Of a stretch of 64,000 nt of DNA, positions 22,801-34,910 are shown one piece after another. Below the pieces are notes generated by a model that saw nothing but the letters and a program-made list of their open reading frames with translations, was not told the origin of the DNA and did no database searches. The DNA comes from Sipunculus nudus (Eukaryota > Annelida > Sipuncula > Golfingiida > Sipunculidae): NCBI GenBank assembly GCA_026874595.1, contig CM049314.1, positions 73,670,300 through 73,734,299 of the forward strand. Direction: 5' to 3'. Each line of letters begins with the position of its first letter. Position 1 is the stretch's first letter. The translations under genes and the position numbers were made by a program.

Positions 22801-24820
22801 TAATATATGTAAATGTCTGAAGTTTGAAGTTTGGGCCTCTTCTGAACAATTTTACAACAATATTCCAAAATGAAACTTCCTTCTCTCTGACATCTTAATT
22901 TCAATGACAAAGGGCTATAATTAATTCTGATACCTGCACAAAAAGTTTGCACTTGGAGTTTCTTTTACAGGGAAATATGTAAAATTAATAAGTATACCCA
23001 AGTGCAGGTAGTGCTGTTGAACAACATGACCTTGCTGATTAACATACATTGTCCTTAGCTAACTTTTAAGGCACCTGAGGCCTGGGAAATTAAACAGAAC
23101 AAACATATTGTTACACAAGATCCCTACTATTGAAATAACATAATTTATAACTTTGATTAGAAAGGATTGTTAAAGGACTTTTCATTGTATTTTATCCAGT
23201 CTTATTCTCTGTTACGGTGGGTGCATATCACATGAATTATGTACATGAACAATGATTGATTCTTCTTTTTCCAGGGCCATTTAGCAATAATGTGAATTTA
23301 TATTTCATTATTTTTTATTAGAATGTTGGTTCACATAACATAAATGTTGTTGCCATAGTTTACAGTATGCCAGCACCATCATTTTGGGTCAACACAGTCC
23401 ACATGTGTCTGTTAACCATAACAGGGCCACGTGACCAGAGGTCCAGTTGTGAGCCACAACACCAAGTGTTTCAGCCAGTGGGAACATGTATTACATTTTT
23501 GGGGCCAAGTCAGTCAGGGCATCTCATGATTGGCAGGTGTTATGGCTCAGAGATGCACAGTCCCATGTGATGGTTTATGTTGATACCTGTGATTGTGCCC
23601 CATCCACTGTTTTTAACACTATTTTTCATCTATTTTACGTGTCAATTCAACATGCTTTATAGGGGATTGAGCCCCTTGAACATTATCCAAGATCAAGCAG
23701 TTTTCTTTTTGGCTTTGTAACCATACAGGAGAGAAATGAAGCATTTTGGGGTACAGGTCATCACGCTAGAGCCTGGTGGCCACCAGACAAATCTGACCAA
23801 TGAGAGGAGAGTGGGCCGTGTTACCATGGAAATGTGGAGGAAGACTTCAGATGAGACCAAAGAGGAGTATGGAGATGGGTATCCACAAACATGTAAGAAT
23901 ACAGCAATGATATCCTTCTATAATTTCAGCATTTGGGCATGGTCCAAACAAAGTGTTATCCCTCTTTTAACTTTCTGATATATGTCCCCTTGTCACTACT
24001 CTCTCTCTATAGATATATTCTTTTCTGCACACAGTTCTCAGAGTACCTTTGTGTTGCATCGCCTTGCCCTAATTGAGCCCATACAGGTTTATTTTCTGAC
24101 ACACTTAAAAGAAGATGTCACAGGTCACATGTCAAAATTATGGGTGTACTGCTTGTAAAATAAAACAACCATCTGTTGACATATAAGACTTGGTATATTT
24201 CAGCTACAGTAATGTCAGTTACAATTCTTATTGCATTTATATATATGAATGGCACCTAACATGTCCTGGAAATAAATGATCTAGAATCGCCTGTTTTGAT
24301 AAAAAAAAATGTCTTTATTTTGGATGCACGGTTAATGAGATAACTTTGCCTTAATTCAAACATGTATTTTCTACATTTTGTCCTCCTAGAATATGAGCAA
24401 TAGAATAAAATACTTAAATGTCATTTGTATTGTATTGCACTCTGTTGTATATCATTTTATTGTGTGCAATGGTTATTCTGCTATGTTTATTTACTGTTTT
24501 TATAATTTGTTTCAGTGTTGTGGATCTGCTTCAATACACTGAGTTTCCTCAATTCAGCAGACAACAACGCGGTGTTGAGTGCCCTGGAACATGCGCTGCT
24601 GGCCCGGGTACCAAAGACCAGGTATCGTGTTGGATGGGACTCCTACATTTTTTCTTTGCTGACCTTGCTTCCTGATTGGCTAATGGATATTCCGTTCACA
24701 TGGTTACTCCCAAAGCCAAATTCCTGTCGCGATGGAGTTTTCACAATAGGGGACCTGATTCGAAGGCAGAAAATACTGCCCAAGTTGCAACAGTTAAGGT
24801 TAACAGAGGTCACAAAATAG
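19510..24820 (+). CDS. SDR: retinol dehydrogenase / 17-beta-HSD type 6-like, four coding exons
   Basis: Joining 19510-19885, 22451-22712, 23729-23892 and 24516-24820 gives 1107 nt, 368 codons plus a TAG stop, with GT-AG at every intron. The product is a membrane-anchored short-chain dehydrogenase. A hydrophobic anchor lies at residues 12-36. The Rossmann cofactor loop TGCDHGFG is at 55-62 and NNAG at 132-135. The catalytic Ser185 is in GRIINMGSWLGR, with Tyr198 and Lys202 in YAMSK. SLRREMKHFGV and EPGG (227-230) follow, and a C-terminal GWD...LLPKP segment (307-335) is characteristic of RDH5/RDH16/HSD17B6-type enzymes. Such enzymes oxidise retinols or hydroxysteroids with NAD(P) at the ER membrane. 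The substrate cannot be read from sequence. Vertebrate RDHs have about 317 residues; this protein is longer at both ends. An intron at the G|LWGLVNNAG junction matches my recollection of vertebrate RDH genes. Intron 1 hosts a hAT element. Confidence 0.9.
19886..22450 (+). other. SDR intron 1
   Basis: A 2565-bp intron, gtaagt to ttcttgcag. More than half is the hAT-type element at 20798-22317. A (CA)n run follows the element at 22319-22340. Several short frames inside are not exons. Confidence 0.85.
20798..22317. mobile_element. hAT-type non-autonomous transposon in intron 1
   Basis: The ends are TAGAGCCCTGC and GCAGGGCTCTA, an 11-bp perfect terminal inverted repeat. An 8-bp target duplication ATGCACAC flanks it (20790-20797 and 22318-22325). 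Both subterminal regions are rich in GCCCGC / CCGCCC and CCTGCA motifs in an otherwise AT-rich sequence. Length is 1520 bp. No transposase frame is recognised. Confidence 0.85.
22451..22712 (+). CDS. SDR gene, coding exon 2
   Basis: It encodes residues 126-213 in part, from GLWGLVNNAGV to SDSLR. It supplies the NNAG motif, the EVNVFGMHDVT helix, and the catalytic Ser185, Tyr198 and Lys202 (YAMSK). The acceptor is ttcttgcag and the donor gtaggt begins at 22713. The exon begins in phase 1 and ends in phase 2. Conservation of the catalytic residues indicates an active enzyme rather than a pseudogene. Confidence 0.92.
22713..23728 (+). other. SDR intron 2
   Basis: A 1016-bp intron, gtaggt to ccatacag. 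Its first 80 bases hold several AGGTCA-type half-sites (aggtcaaaggtta, caggtcaa, taggtcaaggtcat). No mobile element was recognised. Confidence 0.85.
23729..23892 (+). CDS. SDR gene, coding exon 3
   Basis: It completes Arg213 and encodes residues 214-267. It reads REMKHFGVQVITLEPGG, then the substrate-binding loop region (HQTNLTNERRVGRVTMEMW) and the acidic stretch DETKEEYGDGYPQT. The acceptor ag is at 23727-23728 and the donor gtaaga starts at 23893 in phase 1. The EPG motif after the beta-6 strand is standard for the family. Confidence 0.9.
23893..24515 (+). other. SDR intron 3
   Basis: A 623-bp intron, gtaaga to ttgtttcag. No repeats or alternative exons were recognised. Confidence 0.85.
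24516..24820 (+). CDS. SDR gene, terminal coding exon 4
   Basis: It encodes residues 268-368 and the TAG stop. It begins LLWICFNTLS after the acceptor at 24514-24515. It contains the RVPKTRYRVGWD stretch and a hydrophobic region ending WLLPKP, the usual C-terminal hallmark of RDH-type SDRs. It then adds a 33-residue basic tail not typical of the shorter vertebrate enzymes. A weak internal donor (aag|gttaac at about 24799) would let the tail be replaced by the exon candidate at 25917 in the correct phase. Confidence 0.9.
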
Positions 24821-24965
24821 GGCCAAGGTCAGGTAACAGATATAAGTCAAGGTCACAGTGCAATGATCAAATGAGCTAAGTAGTCAAGTCAACTTAAAGT
24901 TTTCTGTTTTTAACGTAAATATAAGTACAGCTGTTCACAGTGAAATAAACATGTTTACAACATTG
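24821..24965 (+). other. SDR 3' untranslated region
   Basis: The region between the stop codon and the first canonical AATAAA at 24944-24949, with cleavage expected 10-25 bases further on. It has two AGGTCA-type clusters (ccaaggtcaggtaac, gtcaaggtcac). Confidence 0.6.
24944..24949 (+). terminator. Polyadenylation signal AATAAA
   Basis: A canonical hexamer 124 bases after the SDR stop codon (gtgAAATAAACatg). Other AATAAA-like hexamers lie further downstream, so longer 3' ends are possible. Confidence 0.55.
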
Positions 24966-25916
24966 AGCTTTGCTTTAATTTTAGAAGATACAGATAAGTT
25001 TTATAATTTAATGTAAGCTTAGTCAATGCAGGGATAAGCTTTTCATACCAAAGTTTAGTTTTATCTTTGTCATATACTCTGCAATATCCATCAGTATAAG
25101 GCTTTAGAATGTCAGTGTGTGTATGGGGGGGGGATTGGGTAGTGTTATTCAGGGCATTATATCAAATGTAGCAGCTGAATAGAATATTTGTTCCAGATAG
25201 ATTTTTCTATGATAAAAGCTTGATTTCTGAATATTCTGGCTGACATCAGTTTCAAGATTTCTTTGTAGAAGATGACTGTTATAATAAGCATGGCAAGCTC
25301 TATGTGCATTGTCACATTTTGCTGAGCATCGTGGGTCAAGTGTCACACCTTCTAGCAGAGTTGAGGGGTATGTGGCTACTAAATGGATATAGAGGATGGT
25401 CTGATTTAAGCATGACAGGGGTAAGGGCTCTTCTTAGTGCTAATTCTAGTTAACAATGTTTCAGTCATACCTTTGTATCATAATGTATAAATGTTCGTAA
25501 TCATATACATTTAGATGTAGTATTTATTTGATATATTAGAGATGTAAGACATTCATTATTGAATATATTTATATGGATGTAATAGTTGATGTGTTGGGGC
25601 TTTGATAGTCAATATTAAAGTTATTTGCCTAAATTTATTATAAATTTCAAGAGTTTATATAAGGACTATTGCTTCATTTATATAGTTTTGAAAATAATTT
25701 TAAAAGTGCCCTCTAGTCAGATATATATATTTAAGTCAACAATGTTGTTATAAAGGATAAACCATTTTTATTTTTACCTTGCTTCTCATATAAGGGTATC
25801 TGTTTTTATGAATATCAACATGGAGTCTTGTGTGTAAAACCGCATGTGATACAAAAATAACTTAACAGTACCTGCTAAATGTAAACAAATTCCACACGAT
25901 TTCATTCTCATATCAG
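24966..25916. other. Downstream of SDR gene, no gene seen
   Basis: AT-rich, mostly unique-looking DNA. Short minus-strand frames at 25149-25346 have no recognisable motif. It may hold extended 3' UTR. Confidence 0.35.
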
Positions 25917-26019
25917 GGACCTGGTGAAAAAAGTGTATGGTCACCCAGACTTAAATATACTGCCTACCCATAAAGATAATGGACTCCTAGATTTGTCAGA
26001 TAGTCTTGGAGTCTCATAA
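25917..26019 (+). CDS. Possible alternative last exon (weak)
   Basis: After an acceptor-like ttcattctcatatcag, one base plus 33 codons run to a TAA (26017-26019). The peptide begins DLVKKVYGHPDLNILPTHKD and ends DLSDSLGVS. Its composition looks protein-like, and its phase would join the weak donor near 24799 in SDR exon 4. It has no start codon and no recognised domain. It may be chance, or the end of an unrelated transcript. Confidence 0.22.
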
Positions 26020-27108
26020 ATTTTACCACTGTGTGCATTGATCCATAGATATTATAAGCTTAGACAATTCAGATGCAAACAATGATAACAATATCAGTGC
26101 CTCCAACAGGAAAATCACCACATTGTTAGATTTATATTCATCTGAATAGATATTTGGCCTGTGAATCAATTATTGAATTTTACCTTCAGTTGAATTCTCT
26201 ATTCAGTTCTTACTAGAAAAGTAAATCTAAGACTTTTTAAAAAATAAGGCAATTTTCCAAAATGGATGTTAGTAAATTACAGCAAATAAAAGAAAAATGT
26301 GCTCTCTTTCTGTTTAAAGCCACCATACATGTTTCTCTGCAAGTGGAGTGATGGTACAACAGTGAATGTTGAAAGTAGATTTAGGGCACATATCTTATAA
26401 AGATCTTTGACATGGAAAACTGCTCCATCCAGAGCTCACAGAGGACTTAAGGATGGTACTTGGAAATGTCAATAATCAAAATGAATTCATCCAGAGGTTA
26501 ATAATTTATCAAAATTTAATTGAGGGCTTGCAATTCAATGCATCTCTTCTCCAATGCTTTGTTACACCCCTATTAGAAATGATGTTACCAGACAGTTCCA
26601 TGACGTTGTGGCAGCTATGTACATTGCATACAAGCCTGGTAGTTAGATGTATCAATGTAGGCTGGCATTTCTACAGGTTAACAAGTGCTAAATTTATCCT
26701 GTTGATGTGTCCAGTGTATAAGATTTAAGGCTCTGAAACCTTTGAATGCTTACTAATATCTAAATAGTAATGTTGTCCTGTTCATTTTAATATAATGTTC
26801 GAACTGCTGTTCTCTGTCATTCTATAAATATGTCACTAGTTAAATGGATAACTTGACATATATCTATATATGTCAGTATGCAATATTTGATCCTCTGCTT
26901 TTTATATGCATCAAGGTATATGCAGTTTATTAAATACAGGAAACCTGAAATTACGACCTCCTGCCAGACCTGGATAAAGTGGTGGCATTTTAAATGTTTC
27001 ATCCAAGCAAGGTCTAATACAAAAGGCGAAAATAAATTGAGACAAAGAAAAGGGGTTGTTATTTTAAGGTGGTAGCTAAACAAAGTTGGTCATAAAGCAA
27101 GGTTTTAC

Positions 27109-27147
<39 letters not shown>

Positions 27148-29554
27148 CTGCTAATAATTCACATGTGTACATACATTTGTAGATACTTATTAACCTACAT
27201 ATATATTTTGTATATGTAGGACATATTTTTGGTATGTTCTTTGCACTTTGTGTTGTATCCCACATTTTGTTGATTTCCTTGTTATGTTTATCTATTGAAC
27301 TCACACATTCTGGTTTTACTTCACCTCTCACCCTTGTATCATGAGTTTGTATATATTTTTATAATATTTATTTTATATCTCCTTCTATCTATTTACATCT
27401 GATTGTTTACAAAAATGCCATTGCACTTGCACAATTTTTTTTCTTGCTGATAAACGTTTCATTTTAAGTTTTTATACCTTTATAAAAAAAATTACTTTGT
27501 TGTAGTGTAGACTGTGGGTAAAACCTCATGTGTAAAGTTTGTAAATATAAATAATAGAATTTATTAAAAGAAAATTTAATGTATAGCTTAGTCTCATGCA
27601 TCGAATGACATTCTATCTCATCTTGCTTTGTTGTGATTCTGTCTTAGTCTGTTCCATAATGTTAAGCCCATTGAAATTTTTATTTTCTTAAATTGGCAGA
27701 TCAGTTCTGAAAAGTAAGAAGTGATGAAGGAATGAGGCAGAGACTTAATTAAGTAGAATGAAACCATTATCTTACCTTGTGAAATACTTTAGTAGTTTTA
27801 TCAATATATGAGAAAACTTTTATTAATTTAAACTTCGTCACCTGATTGGTCAAGGTCACTGGTCATCTGCTTAAATAACTACATTTAAAAGTTGTTGAGT
27901 GGATGTTTAGTGTCATAAATATCCCAAAAAAATGTTACTATCAAAGTAGGGCTAGAATTCCATGACAGATGCCATTTCACTTAGCCTCAAGATGAAGAAG
28001 AACTTGAATGTTTCAAAATATAAGTTTTTGTTATGAAAATTCATGTCTCACATTAGGCTATAGTCGTTCTTAAGCCATAGTGTCAAATTGTTTAATAATA
28101 TTTAAGTTTAAGAGAATAATTGCCAAATTTCAGTGGTACTTAGTGGTGGAACAAACTACAGTATGCTTCAAGTTCATCTCATCAAAAGTTTATACATTTA
28201 TTCATTATGCGTTCAATATGCTGGTACATACACTGTGTTGTAGTATAATGGTGCCCCTTTGTATACATTTGAAAAGGATAGGTCTGCCTACCTTTAAAAT
28301 TTGGTAGCTTCACCGAAATTGTTCATGATTAAATATATGTACTCATTGTATCCATAATAGTAACCAATTTTGCAGTTGTGGTCATATGTGTGAGCCAGTC
28401 TCCAGTAGAATTACTTCATTTTTCAGGTTAATGCTTGGTGATCTCTTTAAATGCTTATACACCGCTCATTTTAGAATTGAGATTATAAATACATATATGA
28501 AAAAATTCAGACTGTGTGAATTTTTTTTCACAAGGACTTGTATGATAAGTACTATGCAATTTTTACCCAAATATATATCCTAACCTTACACCTTATACAA
28601 ATATGGGCACAACGAGCACTAGAAAATTTGTAATTTTTTGGGGGGGGGGGGGGGTAAAAATAAATAGCAAATACTTTCTATTTTTATGAAGTATGATGGC
28701 ACAGAATTTGGCCAGAAACAAAAGATGATTCAATTGTGGTTTAAGATGGGATGGTGTTGGGCACAGTTAGTCGAATTATGGCTAGGGTGGTTGTTTCTGA
28801 TGGTATCGTGAACATGTATATGTTAAATGTGCCTTCCTTTTCAGAACAGTTGTGATAAAAAGACACCGTACATGATGATTAAATTTTTTTATGCAATGAT
28901 AGTGCATTTAAAATGATCAGTTCTAAATTTATCATGAATTGTCTGAAGAGATTGACTTTTCTATTTGAATAACCGTTGTATTGTAACATTTGTTACATGA
29001 ATATTTTAAGTATGATTAAAGTATGATATTTAAGTATGATTAAGAAATTATGAAAAAAAGAAGAGCTTCATTGATACTGCTGTCATAATATATAAGTATA
29101 TTTATTCCTTTGCTCATAACTTCAGCATATCACTGGCTCATTTATTTGATGGTAAACTATATCTTACACAAGATCTTCGAAGTTTTAATTTTAGAGTGTA
29201 ACTGTTTTTAAAACTTTATTTTCAAAAGCCAAATTCCATATATTGAAGTTTTGTTCAAAATGTCCTGAAAAATATCTTTAACACAGTACGTTTGACATAT
29301 CATTAGCCAAAACATCTTCGTAAGAACATGCCAGAATTTTTAAATATTTCATTGTAAGTCACTCTACATTGTTATCTGAGCAGTGTAATTTGCTCTGACA
29401 TTTAGATATCACCAGTGACCTCTTGCTAGAATTTTTAGCAAAGTTTACAGAACTTAGATTCAGGTCTTGTGGATTGGTAACCGTGAGTACTAGATGAAGC
29501 CCATGTTTGGTTTTGTCATATTGCAAATGATCTCAGAATGCAAGAAACATGACA

Positions 29555-29622
<68 letters not shown>

Positions 29623-30040
29623 TTATCATTGGAAGTGATAATGAAGAAAATTGAATATATGAATATATTTTGCATATATCTATCTAAGTATCTGCCTTTT
29701 TATCTTATATATGTATAAATTCGTAAACATAAACAAATAATAAAAAATTTCTTGTTTACTTTTTGCTCTTCAAACATGATTGAAAGTTTTCTTTTTTCAT
29801 GAACTGGTGTATTGATATAGAGCACAATAAGAAAATTGTTAGAATATTTTGCTAAAAAAAATAATTGAAGACCACTTCTAATAAATATACTGTTACAACC
29901 TACATGGGAACATTCTGTAGTTTTTGTAAAGTATGCTTTTAAGAACCGGTCATGTAATTATATTTGTGGTGCTGTAGAGTGCTTTAGATGGTTAACTTAG
30001 AAATGTTGTCTCTTGGAAATCATGTAAAGTCTTTCAGCCT
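26020..30040. other. Long intergenic stretch, no gene seen
   Basis: About 4 kb of AT-rich DNA without a recognisable exon or complete mobile element. It contains two (AT)n arrays (27112-27145 and 29556-29617) and a G run at about 28638-28653. Open frames here are under 95 codons and lack motifs. It is the longest apparently transposon-poor interval in the window. Confidence 0.4.
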
Positions 30041-31069
30041 GGACACAGGGGCGGCGCTTCATCAGACCGGCTGGACAGCCGCCTGCAGTGTAAACCCCAC
30101 AGAGCCATAATATTGACGATAAAGGAGAAAACTCAACATTTTGAAACTTTTCTTGTTAATATTTCTTCGAGAGAATTTTTTGTTGGTGCTTAGCTTACCA
30201 AAAACATATAGAAATTACATTTCCAGGTTTCAAGAAGAAATTATACATATATATATTGGACCTTTTATTATTTTATTCCACAATACACTGGCTCTCAAAA
30301 CTTGAAGTTTTCATGGTTGAGGTGGAGGGTTGGGGGTTCCCGGGCCTAAATCAGCGCCGGCCACCAATGTTAAGATTTGTTTCCGGGCCTATAGGCTTTT
30401 AATGGTACATGAATATTGTTTAAGAAAATGGTTAGTGATTTATGAAATCGGCACAACAGGGTGAAACGGAAATCTTAACTTAAAAATCTCACATGCTTTA
30501 CCACGAGGCCTTTAATGTTGTTAACAAGAAAAACATTTTTAACTGATTCACATATATTTATTGTATATGCATATGTAACCAAAGATTTAATAAATGTGTT
30601 TACTTCTTCCGTTTTTGCGTTACTAAGTTGTTACACCTGGCCGCTGGTACTGTTGCCGTACTGGTATGTGGAACATGAAAGGATTTCGGAAATCTAAGTA
30701 ATTAGAAATTTCTGTCCTTCCTGCTTGATGGTTGAGCATTAACAAAAAATAAATTATAATAACCAAACACACACACACTCAAACACAGCCCCAGCAGCTC
30801 CTCAGTTGCCTGATAGAGCTAAGTGGAGAAATTTCAGTTTTCTTTGGTTTATTAAAAACAATGCATTAGGCCCCAGTTCGCGCTGAATTGAGCTTTTCCA
30901 ATTGCGCGGAAACTCGTGCGTTTCCGCAGAATCCCACCTACGCGTGACCTGTTTTCACAAGGTATTACCCGTCCCACAGCCTTCCCGGCATCATGTCGAG
31001 CATGTGTCTGTTCACTCTATGTATACATTTAAATTTCCTTATATTTGCAGGAACGTACAGTTTTTTTTT
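30041..31069. other. Intergenic with GC-rich fragments of old elements
   Basis: Two patches, 30049-30085 (caggggcggcgcttc) and 30330-30370 (gggcctaaatcagcgccggcc), resemble opposed ends of a decayed DNA transposon, but no TSD supports it. At 30870-30950 a patch with gcgcggaaac and cgtttccgc recalls the CGCG-rich module at 33790-34057. Confidence 0.3.
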
Positions 31070-33537
31070 AGCTTAGCTGACTTTCAGTCATGCTGGGCCA
31101 CAGGCACTCGTTTCCAGCACTACAATGGCCTAGAAACCGTAACACATTGAGTATGGGCGATATACCAGTTATAAAAGAACATAACTGGTATATCGCCCAT
31201 ACTCAATGTGTTTACGGTTTCTAGGCCATTTAAGCGCGGGAAACGAGTGCCTGTGATGAACCCTATGCAGTCTTAGAGGTTCTATAAAGATCTCCTTGCA
31301 AACCTGAAATTAGGTCACTGCGACCTATATTCTCGAAGTTATGGGGTGTGTTTGCACCCCCCCCCCCCCCCGAAATAATTCTTTTAGCCTAAATTTTCAT
31401 CCCAAACCTTCCATCTTTCACATACAGCTCACCTACCAACAGGGGAAGAACCATAATTATTTTGAGGTCCAAAGGTCAAGGTCACAGAACCAACTTCTTT
31501 GAAAAGCCTGTGGATGCATTTTAAGCCAAACCTTTCATCCAAATTCTTTGATCTTTCACATATAGCTCACCTACTAAGTGGGAGAAGAATCCTATAGATG
31601 TAGAGGTCACAAGGTCAAAGGTCAGGGTCACAGGATCCACTTCTTTGAAAAGGTTGTGGACACATTTCAAGCTAGACCTTTCATTCCAAACCTTTCGGCA
31701 CTGATATCCCCAACAGGGGAAAGACCTGTTGATTTTGAGGTCAAAGGTCAAGTTCATAGCACCCTCTTCTTGCGTGGAGTCATTTTCAGGCAAACTTTTC
31801 AATCTATACTTTCCATCTGTCATATATGGCTTACCTACCAATAGGGGAAGAAGCCTATTGAAGTTGAGTTCCAAAGGTCAAGGTCACAATATTGTTCTAA
31901 ATGCTTGTGAACATATTTCAAGTGAAACTGTTCAACCCAAACCTTCAGTCTTTCACATATGCCACATCTATGCATCACTCAATGTGATTCAAACTTCATA
32001 TTTATGGGTCTTTTTGCATGAAGAAATAACGAATTGATTTTGAGGTCAGCTGGTCAGGAGGTAAAGGTTGCAGGTCTAAGTTATTCACTCATTGGTTGCC
32101 AAGTAATTACACCCGGCCAGATGTAATTGGTTTGTAGTTACCCATCATTTAGAAAGAATCCAGTTGATATGTGGGCAAAAGGCCAAGGTCATAGGTCAGG
32201 TCAACTTATTTTGTAGACCATCTCTATTTTTCTTGTATATATAAGCTTGCACTCCAGCTGGTACATCTCACCGTGTGGCTGTAATTGTGAGTGACACTGG
32301 TAACATATGACTCCCTTTTGTATCAGGCTATTAAGTGATAAGGCTGAGTGATAAGTACCTCGTTACTGCATAACAAAACACTGTTGTTGGAATACTTCAG
32401 CCAGGAATTAACACTATGAGAGTATAGTATTAAGGTTTAGCTACTGATTTATAAGATGATGGGAACATTTTGCAGTTTATTTTATGGAATCATAGCAATA
32501 AACTTAGTTTCCTAGATATCTGAATATTTTTATATAAATCACCACATATAAAATCAAGTGTTTGTTCTCATAATATGTGGATGTGTACTTGATTTAGGAT
32601 GGCTTTGTTTTATTACAAGACTCTTAGTCATGCTTTCTGCATTTCTTTTCTTTCAGGTTTTGCAGTTTACCAATCCTGCTGACCCAATTGAAAAGCAGAG
32701 TGATAATAAAAAATATTGGACCTACACTTTTACATTTGCGTATCTGTAAATCTGATATGAGCGCCTGAACATGCCTTTTGAATTGTTTTGGACATTCATT
32801 ACTGTAACATCATTTGGAGAATTTGCCCCAAGTTTGGTCTCTTAGTGGAGGATGTGTGATATCAAATGTCAGACTTGTCAGAAATCCATTATGTCTGCCA
32901 GTTAGCCACCTTAGAAATCCTATTTCAGTGCAGTTTCAGTAATTTTCCTTCAATTTTTGGTCCAATTTAGAGAATGGTTGTTGTCTGATTTCAGACCTGT
33001 CAAAAGTCCAAAATGGCCACCAGGCAACCATCTTTAAATTCCTTTTGATCATATTATCTCAAGAACTGTTAAAGTGAAGGCAGTCGGACGTATATTAATG
33101 TAATCTTGCAAAGGATTGGGTCAAATATTTCTTAATAAATATTATCATCATATATGAAAGTGCAGTACAGTTGGCTTGTATTGAATAAAAATGCATACAG
33201 AAGCACCTGTTTCTCAATAATCCTTTCATGGATTCCCTTGATTTTTTGCTATATATTTTGATCTTATATTTGCCCTTTGTCGTGTTCCTTTTGAGACTGA
33301 CAGGTATCAAGTAAGCTATGGGAATAGTTAAGGATACCTTAACAATTATACATTTTCCTCAGACCATCAATTCACTATGTTTTAACCAGACATAGGTGAT
33401 ATATATTTCTGTTGTCGTAGAAAATTTCAACAAATGGAAAATTGGTTCTTCAAAATTTGACTCGAAGTTGTGAATCTCAGCCCATGATGTCGCAGGTCAT
33501 GCTTGGCAGCTGAGCGTCATGACCCATGGGTCACTTG
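31070..33537 (+). mobile_element. Pearl/HINE-like element, copy B
   Basis: It is colinear with copy A (6766-9190) at high identity from about 31256 to the 3' end (cagctgagcgtcatgaccc then atgggtcacttg). The 5' end reads AGCTTAGCTGACTTTCAGTC. The microsatellite region of copy A is missing and replaced by a 157-bp foldback sequence (31099-31255). The core again carries AGGTCA clusters. Open frames inside mirror those of copy A and are not genes. Confidence 0.8.
31099..31255. mobile_element. 157-bp foldback (hairpin) element
   Basis: The outer arms CACAGGCACTCGTTTCC and GGAAACGAGTGCCTGTG are perfect inverted repeats. The inner arms of about 48 bases (from ATGGCCTAGAAACCG to CGATATACCAGTTAT) match in reverse with a one-base length difference. 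Only about 8 bases separate the inner arms. The structure would fold into a very stable hairpin. It replaces roughly 115 bp present in copy A. Confidence 0.8.
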
Positions 33538-33661
33538 TATTATACGGTAGTGTGCATTTGATAGGAGGGCGGGGGTCGTATATAGGCTATATATGAGAAG
33601 ATAATTAACTACCGCAGTCGGTAATAACATATATAACACCCCCGCCGCACATATATATGTT

Positions 33662-33730
<69 letters not shown>

Positions 33731-34444
33731 CATGCATTAAAACTTGTAGACAAGCAGAACAGCAGTTAGGCCTAAGTATTATTTGTCGCCTTGCTTGATA
33801 GAGGCCTATGCTGGGGCGTCCTCAAGCAGACTGCATTCGCGTCCTTAACCTCCATAAGAAGGCTAACCCGCGCGCGTTTCCGCGTGCATGGAAAAGGGGC
33901 ACATGATTTACACTGGTGCGATTTTTCCGCGCGCGGAGACGCGCGCAGAAAATTCGCGCATCGCACGATGTTCATTTCACACGCGCGCGGAAACCTGATT
34001 TACACTTGCGCGATTTTTTCAGCGCGCGGAAAAGCGCATGGAAAAGGGGCCTAAACTTGTGCTTCTAACCTATCCCCCTTTCGCCCCCCCCCCACTTTTT
34101 TTAATTAAATTGAAAACGTGAGCGGGACATGTACCCCTGCACCCCTCTTCCCCCGAAACAAGATTCATGTTAGTTATTATAAAAAAGGAAAAATCATTTT
34201 ATTATTGAAAGCACCCACTGGAATTTTAGTGGGCCTAAAGTGCACATTGTTGTTTACATAAATGATAGTGCCCCCCCCCCTCCGTAAAAGGCTCTTGATA
34301 ATTATAATAAAAGTGAAAAATCACTTATTAACAGCAAACACCTAGTAAGCATTATAGTAGGCCTAAAATAAAAATGGTAGTTTACATTACAATCACTGTG
34401 TTTTTGTCCCAGTAACCAAAGGACGGGCAGAGGACTTTAAAATG

Positions 34445-34475
<31 letters not shown>

Positions 34476-34895
34476 GGTGAACGCCAAATGGGGACGGTAT
34501 GTCAGGGGCTGTATAGTGTAGAAAAGTTTTAAAAGTCAATGATGTACCTAATAGAGCAGTATTTTCGGTGTTGACCGTGTATTGAGATTAATAAAAAATA
34601 TTTAGACCGAAATGGGAGGGGACGCTCTCCCTGACCCCCCCCCCCCCTTCCTAAATCGGCCCCTGTACTTTTATCCATATAAAGCTCTTTACACAGCACT
34701 TTACCTATAGGCCTACTACCTATATCGTAAGCGCTGTTTGTTTTGACTTCTTATTTTTACGGAACCTAATATAAAAAGATCACGTATGCGTGATGAACAC
34801 AAATTCTGTGACAGAGATAAAAAAATCAGATTCTGTAACACTAGGCAGCGTGAAATGTCTAGGGGAATGAATAAAGAAGTCAGTGGTTTTTTGTT
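33538..34895. other. Low-complexity intergenic block
   Basis: It contains an (AT)n array (33668-33725), the CGCG-rich module at 33790-34057, several C or G runs (34085, 34270, 34459-34477, 34637) and a GT repeat (34445-34458). A segment at 34681-34755 recurs at 41950-42020 (tttacctataggcctactac). No gene is supported. Confidence 0.45.
33790..34057. repeat. CGCG-rich repeat module
   Basis: The motif gatttacacttgcgcgattttt and the palindrome-like ccgcgcgcgg recur two or three times, in both orientations, ending gcatggaaaaggggcctaa. It is strongly richer in CpG than its surroundings. Related fragments lie at 30870-30950. It is probably the end of a DNA element rather than a promoter island. Confidence 0.45.
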
Positions 34896-34910
34896 AACAA
34901 ATAACCATAA

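Noticed and set aside
23367-23570. Extra SDR exon in intron 2
   Set aside because: The exon 2 to exon 3 junction is already in phase and gives an unbroken SDR fold. The frame has no SDR motif.
30049-30367. Decayed hAT-type element between caggggcggcgc and gcgccggcc
   Set aside because: Ends are only loosely inverted and no 8-bp TSD could be found.
34503-34668. Element bounded by CAGGGGC and GCCCCTG
   Set aside because: Only seven bases match in reverse and the flanks show no duplication.
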